Below are positions 9,373 to 20,128 of a stretch of DNA of 35,062 nt, piece by piece. The notes beneath the pieces are model-generated. The model saw nothing but the letters and a program-made list of their open reading frames with translations. It was not told the DNA's origin and ran no database searches. The stretch is from contig CAZXKQ010000020.1 of the NCBI GenBank assembly GCA_964641395.1, forward strand, positions 1 to 35,062. The letters are read 5' to 3'. The position numbers and the translations under genes are program-made. The DNA comes from CANQBR01 sp964641395 (GTDB lineage Bacteria; Bacillota; Negativicutes; Acidaminococcales; Acidaminococcaceae). Each line of letters opens with the position of its first letter. Within the stretch, counting starts at the first letter, position 1.

Positions 9373-9376
<4 letters not shown>
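7508..9376 (-). CDS. uvrC: Excinuclease ABC subunit C (UvrC)
   Basis: Dual-incision nuclease of nucleotide excision repair, recruited by the UvrB-DNA complex. The 622-aa protein has the full domain order: GIY-YIG nuclease near residues 20-95 (GVYLMHDA, then YVGKA), a UVR motif that binds UvrB (near EAAANLDFEEAARLRDQL), the RNase-H-like 5' nuclease domain (DCFDISHTQG and VVIDGGKGQL), and a C-terminal double helix-hairpin-helix (VEGIGPKRRQ). I prefer the ATG at 9376, which overlaps the uvrA stop as ATGA and has GAGGGGTGG upstream, over a GTG 9 nt earlier that sits directly on the ribosome site. Confidence 0.97.
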
Positions 9377-12222
<2,846 letters not shown>

Positions 12223-12254
12223 ATAGCCTCACTGGCTGCCTGCTGGGTCAGCCC

Positions 12255-14258
12255 TTATCTCTTCCTCTTCACTGCCACTTTTTCCCCTAGCTGGCCCTTG
12301 ATCAGGATCAGCTGGTCCCGCAGCTGGGCCGCAGTCTCGAAGTCCAGCTCCTTGGCCGCCTCCCGCATGGCCTTTTCCAGCTCCCGGGCCAGCCTTTGCA
12401 GCTCCCTGCCGCTCTTGGGCTTGGGGGAGGAGCTGCCGTAAGCGGCCTTTACCTCCTCTGCCACCTTGGTGAGCTTGATCAGCTGCCGCTGCTCCTTGTA
12501 GATGGTCTTAGGTACGATGTGGTGGGCCTGGTTGTAGGCCGCCTGGATGCTCCGGCGGCGGTTGGTCTCCTCTATGGCCCTGGCCATGGAAGCGGTGACC
12601 ACGTCTCCGTACATAATGACCCGGCCCTGGGCGTTGCGGGCGGCCCGGCCGATAGTCTGGATCATGGCGGTGTCGCTGCGCAAAAAGCCCTCCTTGTCTG
12701 CGTCCAGGATGGCGATGAGGGCCACCTCCGGCAGGTCCAGCCCTTCCCGCAGCAGGTTGATGCCTACCAGCACGTCGTAGTCCCCCCGCCGCAGGGCGTC
12801 GATGAGGGCCGCCCGTTCGATGGTGGCTATCTCCGAGTGGAGGTAGCGGACCCGCACCCCCGCCTTGGCCAGGTACTCGGTCAGGTCTTCTGCCATCCGC
12901 TTGGTGAGGGTGGTGACCAGCACCCGCTGGCCCGCTGCCGCCGCCTTGTTAAGCTCCCCTAACAGGTCGTCGATCTGCCCTGGGATGGGCCGCACCTCCA
13001 CCTGGGGATCCAGGAGGCCGGTGGGCCGGATGATCTGCTCCACCACCTGCTGGGCCTGTTCCATTTCGTAGGGGCCGGGGGTGGCGGAAACATAGATGGC
13101 CTGGCCTACCTGGGCCTGGAATTCCTCAAAGGTCAGGGGCCGGTTGTCGAAGGCGCTGGGCAGGCGGAAGCCGTGCTGGACCAGCATCTCCTTGCGGCTG
13201 TGGTCCCCGGCGTACATGGCCCGCAGCTGGGGCAGGGTGACGTGGGACTCGTCGATCACCAGCAGGAAGTCCTTGGGGAAGTAGTTGACCAGGGTGAAGG
13301 GAGGCTCCCCCGCCTTACGGCCGTCCATGTGGCGGGAATAGTTCTCGATGCCGGAGCAGTAGCCCATCTCGTTCATCATCTCTAGGTCGTAGTTGGTCCG
13401 CTGCTCCAAACGCTGGGCCTCCAGCAGCTTGAAGTTGCTGTTCAGGTAGGCCAGCCGCTCTGCCAGCTCCGCCCTGATGTCCTCCATGGCCCGCTCCAGG
13501 TTTTCCCTGCTGGTGACGTAGTGGCTGGCAGGGAAGATGGCGATGTGGTTGCGCCGGGACAGGACCTGGCCGGTGAGCACGTCGAACTCGCTGAGGCCGT
13601 CCACCTCATCGTCAAAGAGTTCGATGCGGAGGGCCTTCTCCCCGTAGGCCGCCGGCACTACTTCGATAACGTCCCCCCGCACCCGGAAGGTGCCCCGTTT
13701 TAGTTCATAATCATTGCGGTCGTACTGGATCTCTACCAGTTTGCGCAGGATCTGCTGCCTGTCCACCGTCTGGCCCAGGCGCAGGCTCAGCACCATATCG
13801 TAGTAGTCCTGGGGGGCCCCCAGGCCGTAGATGCAGGAAACGCTGGCCACGATGATCACATCCCGCCGCTCGAAGAGGGAGGAGGTGGCGCTGTGGCGCA
13901 GCTTGTCGATCTCGTCGTTGATGGAGGCATCCTTCTCTATATAGGTGTCAGTCTGGGGTATGTAGGCCTCCGGTTGGTAATAGTCGTAGTAGGAGACGAA
14001 GTACTCTACGGCGTTGTGGGGGAAGAAGGCCTTCAGCTCGCTGGCCAGCTGGGCCGCCAAGGTCTTGTTGTGGGCGATGACCAGGGTGGGCCGCTGCACC
14101 TGGTTGATGACCTGGGCTATGGTGTAGGTCTTCCCCGTCCCGGTGGCTCCCAACAGCACCTGGGTGCGGAGGCCCTGCTCCACCCCGGCCGCCAGCTTGG
14201 CTATGGCCTGGGGCTGGTCCCCCGCCGGCGCAAAGGGAGCCTCTAGCTTAAAGTCCAT
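12255..14258 (-). CDS. uvrB: Excinuclease ABC subunit B (UvrB)
   Basis: Central helicase-like damage-verification subunit of nucleotide excision repair. The 667-aa protein carries Walker A GATGTGKT near residue 38, the beta-hairpin region with YYDYYQPEAY that inserts between DNA strands, helicase motif II as DESH, motif VI as QTIGRAARN, and a C-terminal UVR domain (LEKAMREAAKELDFETAAQLRDQ) that contacts UvrC. The start has GGAAGGAAG directly upstream. It is preceded by exoA after a 54-nt gap and followed by uvrA and uvrC. I saw no clear LexA-type operator upstream, so SOS control is not evident. Confidence 0.98.
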   Translation of the reverse strand: MDFKLEAPFAPAGDQPQAIAKLAAGVEQGLRTQVLLGATGTGKTYTIAQVINQVQRPTLVIAHNKTLAAQLASELKAFFPHNAVEYFVSYYDYYQPEAYIPQTDTYIEKDASINDEIDKLRHSATSSLFERRDVIIVASVSCIYGLGAPQDYYDMVLSLRLGQTVDRQQILRKLVEIQYDRNDYELKRGTFRVRGDVIEVVPAAYGEKALRIELFDDEVDGLSEFDVLTGQVLSRRNHIAIFPASHYVTSRENLERAMEDIRAELAERLAYLNSNFKLLEAQRLEQRTNYDLEMMNEMGYCSGIENYSRHMDGRKAGEPPFTLVNYFPKDFLLVIDESHVTLPQLRAMYAGDHSRKEMLVQHGFRLPSAFDNRPLTFEEFQAQVGQAIYVSATPGPYEMEQAQQVVEQIIRPTGLLDPQVEVRPIPGQIDDLLGELNKAAAAGQRVLVTTLTKRMAEDLTEYLAKAGVRVRYLHSEIATIERAALIDALRRGDYDVLVGINLLREGLDLPEVALIAILDADKEGFLRSDTAMIQTIGRAARNAQGRVIMYGDVVTASMARAIEETNRRRSIQAAYNQAHHIVPKTIYKEQRQLIKLTKVAEEVKAAYGSSSPKPKSGRELQRLARELEKAMREAAKELDFETAAQLRDQLILIKGQLGEKVAVKRKR

Positions 14259-14312
14259 CTTCCTTCCCCTCCTGGGCAGGCGGCTGTTAGAAGAAGGCCG
14301 CCCTGGATCCCC

Positions 14313-15062
14313 TCAGGCCAGCAGCAGGCCTACCGGGCAGTGATCGCTGCCCAGCACCTCATCGTAGATCAGGGCCTCCTGCAGGCTGGAGCGCAGCTTT
14401 TGGGAAAGGAGGAAGTAGTCTATCCGCCACCCTATCCCCTTTTCCCGGGCCCGGAAGCGGTAGCTCCACCAGCTGTACTTGACAGTGTCTGGGTAGAGGT
14501 AGCGGAAGCTGTCCAGGAAGCCTGCAGCCAGCAGTTGGTCCATCTTGCCCCGCTCTTCCACTGTGAAGCCGGGGTTGCGCAGGTTGCTCTTAGGGTTCTT
14601 CAGGTCTATCTCCCGGTGGGCCACGTTAAGGTCGCCGCAGATGATCACCGGCTTGACGGCGTCCAGGGCCGCCACGTAGCTGCGGAAGGCGTCCTCCCAC
14701 TCCATACGGTAGTCCAGGCGCAGCAGGCCGTCCTTTGAATTGGGTGTGTAAACGCATACCAGCTGGAAGGCAGGGTACTCGCAGGTGATGACCCGGCCCT
14801 CCTGGTCGTGCTCCGGCTGGCCGAGGCCGTAGCTCACCTTGAGGGGCTCCTCCTTGCTGAAGACGGCGGTGCCGGAGTAGCCCTTCTTCACGGCGCTGTT
14901 CCAGTACTCCTGGTAGCCGGGGAAGACGAAGGCCGCCTGCTCCCTCTGCATCTTCGTCTCTTGGACGCAGAAGATGTCTGCGTCCGCCGCCTGTAAAAAG
15001 TCTTGGAAGCCCTTATTCATGCAGGCCCGCAGGCCGTTCACGTTCCAGGATATCAGCTTCAT
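14313..15062 (-). CDS. xth: Exodeoxyribonuclease III / AP endonuclease
   Basis: Mg-dependent AP endonuclease and 3' phosphodiesterase of base excision repair. The 249-aa protein begins MKLISWNVNGLRA, the usual ExoIII N terminus, with the metal-binding QETK motif near residue 35, the GDLNVAH active-site segment in the middle and the catalytic GSDHCPV motif near the C terminus. It has its own good promoter and is the first gene of a run with uvrB, uvrA, uvrC and rubredoxin, with gaps short enough for one transcript. That places base-excision and nucleotide-excision repair functions in one unit. Confidence 0.96.
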   Translation of the reverse strand: MKLISWNVNGLRACMNKGFQDFLQAADADIFCVQETKMQREQAAFVFPGYQEYWNSAVKKGYSGTAVFSKEEPLKVSYGLGQPEHDQEGRVITCEYPAFQLVCVYTPNSKDGLLRLDYRMEWEDAFRSYVAALDAVKPVIICGDLNVAHREIDLKNPKSNLRNPGFTVEERGKMDQLLAAGFLDSFRYLYPDTVKYSWWSYRFRAREKGIGWRIDYFLLSQKLRSSLQEALIYDEVLGSDHCPVGLLLA

Positions 15063-15125
15063 AGCTCTCGCTCCTTCTCTCCAGGGGTTGGCCGGGCCGC
15101 CACAGGGCCCGCCTTCTGTCCCTCT

Positions 15126-15154
15126 AGTATAGCAAAAGGCCTAACAATTAGCAA
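15126..15154 (-). promoter_or_regulatory. Predicted promoter of xth-uvrBAC
   Basis: Minus strand: TTGCTA (15154-15149), 17-nt spacer, TATACT (15131-15126), about 65 nt before the exonuclease start. Confidence 0.55.
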
Positions 15155-15174
15155 CGGCTTTATCTAGGAAAGGG

Positions 15175-15200
15175 AGAAGGGCGGCCGCTGCCGCCCTTCT
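15175..15200 (-). terminator. Hairpin terminator after the BrnTA pair
   Basis: A perfect 11-bp stem (AGAAGGGCGGC / GCCGCCCTTCT) with a 4-nt loop lies 13 nt beyond the antitoxin stop. Minus-strand sequence after it is CCCTTTCC, so the U tract is weak. Confidence 0.6.
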
Positions 15201-15212
15201 AGGCCGCCGGGG

Positions 15213-15527
15213 CTAGAGATAATGCCGGAGCACGGCGTTGTCGGCCAAGGCAGCCTCCAGTATCCTGCTCAACACAGAGGTGTAGCCCTTCCCTAGGGAC
15301 TTAGCCTTGGCCAAGGCCTGAGGCGAAAGCCGTAGGGTTATGGTTTGCTTGTTCTGCCTTTGCTGCCGGTACTCTCTGGCGGCAGCGGCTAACTTAGCGA
15401 TCTGGGCCGGGGTGAGCTCCGGGCAGTCTTGGTCTGGTTGGACAGGGCGGTTCTGTAACTCCTCCAGCATTTTCTGCTGCTGGGCCGTCAAGGGTTCATC
15501 GAGGGCTATTTCTCTGCGCATAATCAT
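15213..15527 (-). CDS. brnA: BrnA-type antitoxin
   Basis: Small DNA-binding antitoxin (104 aa, or 102 from a second ATG at 15521) predicted to bind and neutralise BrnT and to repress its own operon. The C-terminal half, TITLRLSPQALAKAKSLGKG followed by YTSVLSRILEAAL, is the ribbon-helix-helix region typical of BrnA/CopG-like proteins; the charged N-terminal half is predicted to hold the toxin-binding part. Its start lies inside the last codons of the toxin gene (32-nt overlap), which couples translation. An AGGAAAG ribosome site precedes it. Toxin-first order is normal for BrnTA. Confidence 0.85.
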   Translation of the reverse strand: MIMRREIALDEPLTAQQQKMLEELQNRPVQPDQDCPELTPAQIAKLAAAAREYRQQRQNKQTITLRLSPQALAKAKSLGKGYTSVLSRILEAALADNAVLRHYL

Positions 15528-15792
15528 AATACCACTTTCTTTCCTGTTTAGTCGCCCTACGAGGGGAAATCAAACGGATAGCTTCCCCTCTCTCGCTGTA
15601 CACCACAAATACCACGCAGACAGTGCCGCCTAGCAGGCCGATGGTAATGAATCTGTCTTCGGCGGCAGAATGAGCTGCATCATAGAGCTCCACCCTGTTA
15701 GCGTCCCCGAAGACGCGGGCGGCTGTCTCAAAGTCTAGACCATGTTTGCGGATATTTTCTTTTTCCTTTGCCTCATCCCATTCAAAGAGCAT
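15496..15792 (-). CDS. brnT: BrnT-type toxin (RelE-like RNase)
   Basis: A 98-aa ribonuclease toxin of the type II BrnT/BrnA system. The family pattern is easy to follow: FEWDEAKEKENIRKHGLDFETAARVF at the N terminus, ED/R in the middle (AEDRFITIG), then VVFVVYSERG and IRLISPRRATKQERKWY at the end, with the basic residues expected of the catalytic face. All parts are present, so it should be active. Its promoter overlaps a perfect inverted repeat that I read as the antitoxin operator. The module lies between the DNA-repair operon and the LysR gene, in a region of accessory content. Confidence 0.9.
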   Translation of the reverse strand: MLFEWDEAKEKENIRKHGLDFETAARVFGDANRVELYDAAHSAAEDRFITIGLLGGTVCVVFVVYSERGEAIRLISPRRATKQERKWYYDYAQRNSPR

Positions 15793-15812
15793 TACAGTTC
15801 TCCCCGTATTTC

Positions 15813-15856
15813 ATTGTACCATTGCCCAGGGGAAAACGCAACACAAAAAGTGTTGC
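15813..15856 (-). promoter_or_regulatory. brnTA promoter with overlapping operator
   Basis: Minus strand: TTGCGT (15841-15836), 17-nt spacer, TACAAT (15818-15813). A perfect inverted repeat, GCAACAC-5 nt-GTGTTGC at 15838-15856, overlaps the -35 box. Its position fits repression by the BrnA dimer. The same hairpin sits just past the LysR stop and could also end that transcript. Confidence 0.65.
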
Positions 15857-15869
15857 AAATTAGCCTCCC

Positions 15870-16805
15870 CTAGATTTGCTTGGTGAAATACCGAATGAAG
15901 GCCCGGACGGCGAAGGAGGTGTAGCGGCGGGGAGGCAAGAGGATGAAGAACTGCCTGGTGGCCAGAGGGGAGGCTAGCTTGTAGTAGCACAGCCGCTCCG
16001 CCCCTCTGCTGAGGAGGCGGTCGCTGACGAAGGTGGCGGCCAGGCCGTGCTCTGCCAGATGGAAGGCGGTGGCCAACTGGCCCAGCTCCATCTTCACCTT
16101 AGGCGCATAGCCTGCTTGGGCGAAGAGCTTCTTGCTCCGCTCATGCAGGTTGTTGCCCTCGGTCAAGAGTAAAAATTCCACCTCCTGGAAGCGGTCCAGG
16201 CTGACGGCGGGGCAGTCGGCCTGGAGATGGGCGCCTTGCAAAACTGCCTCCGTGGTCAGGGCTGCCTCTGCCAGGGCGGCGTTGAGAGGGTGGTCGGCCG
16301 GCATGGCTAGGAGGATGTGATCCTGAAAGGCTGGATAGTGGGGAAATTGCCCTAGCAGATCCTCATCACAGTTGAAGGTTAGATCTAGTTCGTGTCGTGA
16401 CAGCAACTCGGCTAAACGGGCGGCACTGGCCTCTAACAGCTGTAGCTTGATGCCGGGATAGGTGTGATTGAAGCCGGTGATCACGTCGGGCAGGACGTAG
16501 GCGTTGATGTAGTGGGAGCCGCCGATGCAGATGCTGCCGCTGTTCAAGTGGCGGATATCTGCCAACTGCTGCTGCAGCTCCTGCTCTAGATAGAGGGTCT
16601 GGCGCACCGCCGCTAAGTAAATTTCCCCTGCCGGGGTCAGGGTCAGGGGCCTGGAGTTGCGGTCGAAGAGGGCCATCCCCAGGGCAGCCTCCAACTTGCG
16701 GATGGCGATGCTCAGGGCTGGCTGGGTGATGAAGAGGTGCTCAGCCGCCTTAGAAAAACTCCCGTCCAAATAAACCTGGTAGACATAACGCATTTCTTGT
16801 TGCAT
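15870..16805 (-). CDS. LysR-family transcriptional regulator
   Basis: A 311-aa LysR-type regulator. The N-terminal winged helix-turn-helix (residues 1-60) contains GSFSKAAEHLFITQPALSIA, a textbook LysR recognition helix, followed by the linker helix and a two-lobed effector-binding domain. It is divergent from the uxaA-like/symporter operon, and a dyad plus face-to-face promoters fill the gap, the usual arrangement for a regulator that controls its neighbour. The effector is probably the substrate of that operon or a product derived from it. A truncated relative of this gene lies at 20129-20248 (31 of 41 N-terminal residues identical). Confidence 0.9.
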   Translation of the reverse strand: MQQEMRYVYQVYLDGSFSKAAEHLFITQPALSIAIRKLEAALGMALFDRNSRPLTLTPAGEIYLAAVRQTLYLEQELQQQLADIRHLNSGSICIGGSHYINAYVLPDVITGFNHTYPGIKLQLLEASAARLAELLSRHELDLTFNCDEDLLGQFPHYPAFQDHILLAMPADHPLNAALAEAALTTEAVLQGAHLQADCPAVSLDRFQEVEFLLLTEGNNLHERSKKLFAQAGYAPKVKMELGQLATAFHLAEHGLAATFVSDRLLSRGAERLCYYKLASPLATRQFFILLPPRRYTSFAVRAFIRYFTKQI

Positions 16806-16822
16806 AAGGGCCTCCCTGGAAT

Positions 16823-16884
16823 TAGATTTATAGCTATATAAAATCTATAAATTTGATTATATAACAAAACTGTGTTATTGTAAA
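16823..16884. promoter_or_regulatory. Overlapping divergent promoters and LysR dyad
   Basis: For lysR (minus): TTTACA (16884-16879), 17-nt spacer, TATAAT (16861-16856). For the plus operon: TTGATT (16853-16858), 17-nt spacer, TATTGT (16876-16881). The two promoters occupy the same DNA. An AT-rich imperfect dyad at 16823-16847 (TAGATTTATAG against its near-complement) lies just upstream of the plus -35 box, where a LysR activator would bind. Confidence 0.6.
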
Positions 16885-16976
16885 GGCAGGAAAGTCAAGG
16901 CCTACCCACCCTGCAACCAGGCAGCCGCCTAGGAGGCCGGCAGGGTGGCCAGAAGCAGGGAAAGGAGTCGTAGAGC

Positions 16977-17273
16977 ATGGAGATCAATGCCCTTATGATG
17001 GACGAAAAGGACAATGTGGTGACCTGCGTCACTGAAGTGGCGGCTGGCGAACAGGTGGTCTACCGCAAAGGAGAGGAGTTGTGCAGCCTGGCAGCCCTGG
17101 AGGACATCCCCTACTGCCACAAGGTGGCCCTAGTGGACATACCCCTGGGCGGAGAGGTGATCAAGTACGGCGAGAGCCTAGGGAAGACCTCCCAAGCCAT
17201 AGGGGCCGGCCACTGGGTTTCCCACAACAACCTTTTCAGCGTGCCGCGGGATTACGACAGCGAGATGATCTAG
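16977..17273 (+). CDS. UxaA-type dehydratase, small SAF-domain subunit
   Basis: A 98-aa protein equivalent to the N-terminal SAF domain of altronate dehydratase UxaA and to the small subunit SuyA of sulfolactate sulfo-lyase. The C-terminal stretch, HKVALVDIPLGGEVIKYGE followed by SQAIGAGHWVSHNN, is the family signature; the HNN segment is where the domain contributes to the active site. It starts at an ATG with AAGGAG 9 nt upstream. The large subunit follows 54 nt downstream as a separate gene. Substrate cannot be read from this domain: altronate, galactarate and sulfolactate enzymes all share it. Confidence 0.85.
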   Translation: MEINALMMDEKDNVVTCVTEVAAGEQVVYRKGEELCSLAALEDIPYCHKVALVDIPLGGEVIKYGESLGKTSQAIGAGHWVSHNNLFSVPRDYDSEMI

Positions 17274-17327
17274 GAGCACCACCCCCTTGGGTGAGGGAGT
17301 CGTCAAACAAGTCAGGAGGAAGAGAGT

Positions 17328-18488
17328 ATGCAATTCTGGGGATATAAGAGAAAAGAAGGTCGTGCAGGCATCCGCAACCATGTCCTGATCCTGCCTACCT
17401 GTGCCTGCGGGAGCGAAAGCTGCCGTATCGTCGCCAGCCAGGTGCGGGGCGCCGTCAACATCGTTTTCAATACCGGCTGCTCCGATGTAGCCGCCAACAC
17501 CGCCATGAGCCAGAAGGTGCTCACCGGCTTCGCCTGCAACCCCAACGTCTACGGGGTAGTCATCATCGGCCTGGGTTGCGAAACCGTGCCCCACGACAAA
17601 CTGCGGGAGAAGATCCAGGCTATGACCAGCAAACCGGTAGTCTCCTTCGGCATCCAGGATGAAGGGGGCACCTTGAAAACCATCGAAAAGGCGGTACGGG
17701 CCGCCCGGGATATGGCAGCGGAGGCCGCCCTGCAGCAGAAGGAGCTGTGCGATATCTCCGACCTGCTCCTAGGCATCGAATGCGGCGGCTCTGACGCAAC
17801 CTCCGGCATTGCCAGCAATCCGGCAGTGGGGGAGCTGAGCGACCTCTTAGTGGACATGGGGGCTTCTACCATTATGAGCGAGTCCATCGAATGGATCGGC
17901 GGCGAGCACGTGCTGGCCAGGCGGGCGGCCACGCCTGAGATCCACAACCAGATCATCCAGGTCTGCAAGGACTACGAGGCCCATCTGGAAGCGGCAGGCC
18001 AAGACTGCCGGGCCGGGCAGCCCACCCCGGGGAACAAGGCTGGCGGCCTTTCCACCTTGGACGAAAAGAGCTTGGGCTGCATCCGCAAGGGCGGCACCCG
18101 TCCCGTGGTGGAGGTGCTGGAGCAGGCCCAGCGGCCCACTAAGCAGGGCGCCATCCTGATGGACACCGCCGGCTACGACATTTCCTCTGTCACCTCCATG
18201 GTAGCAGGAGGGTGCAACGCAGTAATCTTTACCACCGGCCGGGGCACGCCTACGGGCAACGCCATCGTCCCCGTGCTGAAGGTGACGGCTAACGCCCGCA
18301 CCTACCAGAAGATGGAAGATAACATGGACGTGGACTTAAGCGCCATCGTAGCCGGCACCAAGACCTACAAGGAAATGGGCGCAGAACTGGTGCAGGTGAT
18401 CGGCGATGTCTGCAACGGCAAGCTGACCAAGGCGGAAGCCTTCGGCTTCTCGGACATAGCCGTAGACCATGTCTGCCGCTTTGTCTAA
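17328..18488 (+). CDS. UxaA/SuyB-type hydroxyacid lyase, large subunit
   Basis: A 386-aa catalytic subunit of the UxaA/galactarate dehydratase/sulfolactate lyase family, which removes water (or sulfite) from 2-hydroxyacids at an iron site. Characteristic segments in order: GYKRKEGRAGIRNHVLILPT at the start, GLGCE near residue 80, ECGGSDATSGIASNP near residue 150, the IGGEHVLARRA region, PGNKAGGLSTLDEKSLG, MDTAGYDISSVT and FTTGRGTPTGN. An AGGAGG ribosome site precedes the ATG. At this length it lacks the SAF domain, supplied by the upstream gene. The neighbouring symporter and LysR gene suggest an imported carboxylated hydroxyacid as substrate, but the exact compound is open. Confidence 0.85.
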   Translation: MQFWGYKRKEGRAGIRNHVLILPTCACGSESCRIVASQVRGAVNIVFNTGCSDVAANTAMSQKVLTGFACNPNVYGVVIIGLGCETVPHDKLREKIQAMTSKPVVSFGIQDEGGTLKTIEKAVRAARDMAAEAALQQKELCDISDLLLGIECGGSDATSGIASNPAVGELSDLLVDMGASTIMSESIEWIGGEHVLARRAATPEIHNQIIQVCKDYEAHLEAAGQDCRAGQPTPGNKAGGLSTLDEKSLGCIRKGGTRPVVEVLEQAQRPTKQGAILMDTAGYDISSVTSMVAGGCNAVIFTTGRGTPTGNAIVPVLKVTANARTYQKMEDNMDVDLSAIVAGTKTYKEMGAELVQVIGDVCNGKLTKAEAFGFSDIAVDHVCRFV

Positions 18489-18521
18489 GGGCGGTAAGGT
18501 TGATTAAGGAGGCGTAGCAGA

Positions 18522-19769
18522 ATGAAGCTTTGGAAGAAGTGGAGCAGCCTCGGGCTGTTTACCAAGATCATGATAGGGTTCTTCCTAGGCGTGGCCGTCG
18601 GCCTTATTTTCCAAGGCAAGGCCGCCAGCCTGGCCTTTTTAGGCACCATCCTCACCCGGTTGCTGACCATGGTGGTAGCGCCCTTGGTACTGGGCCTGCT
18701 GATCTGCTCGGCAGCCGATGTAAGGGATTTTAAAACCCTGGGCAAGATCGGCATCAAGACCCTGGTCATCTTCCTCGGCACCACGGCCATAGCGGTGGCC
18801 ATCGGCCTAGTGTTGAGCAATGTGATGGAGATCGGCGCCGGCTTCGTCATGGAGAGCAGCGTCAAATATAACGCTAGCAAGATCCCCGGCGTGGCCGAAA
18901 CCCTGATGGGCATCATACCCACCAACCCCTTTAACTCCCTCAGCACCCAGAACCTGTTGCAGATCATCTTCTTCGCCCTCTTCCTGGGCTTTGCCCTGAT
19001 CAAGCTGGGCGATAAGGGGGCCCCGGTCTTGAACTTCTTCCGGGCCTGGACCGAGGCCTGGAAAGAGATCACTAACGTGGTGCTGGAGTTCACCCCCTAT
19101 GGCGTCTTCGGCCTCATGGCCAACATCGTAGGCGTGTACGGTTTGGATGTGCTGCTGCCCTACCTGAAGACCATCGCCGCCTGCTGGATTACCTGCTTCC
19201 TCTTCACCGTCTTCGTCCAAGGCGGCCTGATGGTGGGTCTGTACGGCGGCATCAGCCCCTTCAAGTTCTTCTCCACCATGAAGGAGGCCATGCTCTTCAT
19301 CTTCGCCACCTGCTCCAGCGTAGCCACCATCCCCTTGAACCTGAAGTGCACCAAGAACCTAGGGGTCAGCGACAAGATAGCCGACTTCGTCATCCCCTTC
19401 GGGGCCGTCATGAACATGAACGGTACCGCCATCTATGAGGCGGTGGCAGTTATCTTCGCCTCCCAGGTGTTCGGCATCCACCTGAATGTGGCCCAACAGA
19501 TCATGGTTATGATAACTGCGGTCCTGGCCTCTGTAGGTACTGCCGGGGTGCCTGGCTCCGGCCTGGTGATGCTCACCATCGTCCTCAATGCAGTAAACCT
19601 GCCCTTGGAGACTATCGGTTTGCTGGCAGGTATTGACCGCATTATGAACATGGCCCGGGTTATCCCTAACATCGTGGGGGATGCGGCTACTGCCGTCATC
19701 GTAGCCAAAACGGAAGGGGAGCTCCACCCCGAACTAGTGCAGGCTGCTAAGGAGTCTGCCCAAGGCTGA
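18522..19769 (+). CDS. DAACS-family dicarboxylate/amino-acid:cation symporter
   Basis: A 415-aa inner-membrane transporter of the glutamate/C4-dicarboxylate (GltP/DctA) family with the usual eight helices and two re-entrant hairpins. HP1 carries TCSSVAT (263-269), TM7 has NMNGTA (298-303), HP2 has GVPGSG (342-347), and TM8 has D372, R379, N383 and D387. Compared with the archaeal aspartate transporter GltPh, the aspartate that binds the substrate amino group (D394) is N376 here and T398 is V380, while the carboxylate-binding arginine is kept. I infer a non-amino di- or hydroxy-carboxylate. It is the third gene of the lyase operon (33-nt gap, AAGGAGG) and ends at a terminator. Confidence 0.9.
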   Translation: MKLWKKWSSLGLFTKIMIGFFLGVAVGLIFQGKAASLAFLGTILTRLLTMVVAPLVLGLLICSAADVRDFKTLGKIGIKTLVIFLGTTAIAVAIGLVLSNVMEIGAGFVMESSVKYNASKIPGVAETLMGIIPTNPFNSLSTQNLLQIIFFALFLGFALIKLGDKGAPVLNFFRAWTEAWKEITNVVLEFTPYGVFGLMANIVGVYGLDVLLPYLKTIAACWITCFLFTVFVQGGLMVGLYGGISPFKFFSTMKEAMLFIFATCSSVATIPLNLKCTKNLGVSDKIADFVIPFGAVMNMNGTAIYEAVAVIFASQVFGIHLNVAQQIMVMITAVLASVGTAGVPGSGLVMLTIVLNAVNLPLETIGLLAGIDRIMNMARVIPNIVGDAATAVIVAKTEGELHPELVQAAKESAQG

Positions 19770-19798
19770 ACCTGACCCTGCTCCTACTAAAATAACTT

Positions 19799-19849
19799 GC
19801 TCCCTCCAAGAGGACGGCGCAGCAGGCCGCCCCCAGGGAGGGAGCTTTT
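19799..19849 (+). terminator. Intrinsic terminator of the lyase-symporter operon
   Basis: A GCTCCCTCC (19799-19807) / GGAGGGAGC (19837-19845) stem is followed by TTTT on the plus strand, 30 nt beyond the symporter stop. Confidence 0.8.
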
Positions 19850-19901
19850 GCTATGTTCCCAGCAGTGGGAGCAGCCCCAGGGGTCTGCGGCCCAAAGAGA
19901 A

Positions 19902-20128
19902 AGGAGGGAGCGGCCGGGCCGCCCCCTCCCAGGGTAAGCTGCTAGAGCTGTCTGCTTACTTTATCATGGCTATCCCGGCTGCCAGGGCCGCACGGTTCTT
20001 CTCCTCCGTCCCCTTGGGCACCCGGTTGAGCACCGCCCGCTCCAGGGCTTCGTAGGAAACCACCTTAGTGAGCTGGTAGAGGGCGCCTAGGGCCACGATG
20101 TTGGAGAAGAGGGCCCGGCCCAGCTGGC
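19902..20128. repeat. 227-bp direct repeat, copy 1 (truncated gamma-subunit end)
   Basis: Matches 23613-23839 base for base with a single difference (C at 19915, T at 23626), in the same orientation and 3,711 bp apart. It contains the last 56 codons and stop of the oxidoreductase gamma gene plus the stem of that gene's terminator. The homology ends abruptly at 20128, inside a GGC shared with the adjoining LysR fragment. Confidence 0.97.
19956..20128 (-). pseudogene. 3' fragment of the 2-oxoacid:ferredoxin oxidoreductase gamma gene
   Basis: Encodes residues 120-175 (QLGRALFSNIVALG to AAGIAMIK) of the intact gamma subunit at 23667-24194, identical in sequence, but with no start, no ribosome site and no N-terminal domain. 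Upstream it is joined to a LysR fragment in a different frame, so the open 103-codon frame spanning the junction is a by-product, not a fusion gene. It marks one edge of the inserted segment. Confidence 0.9.
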
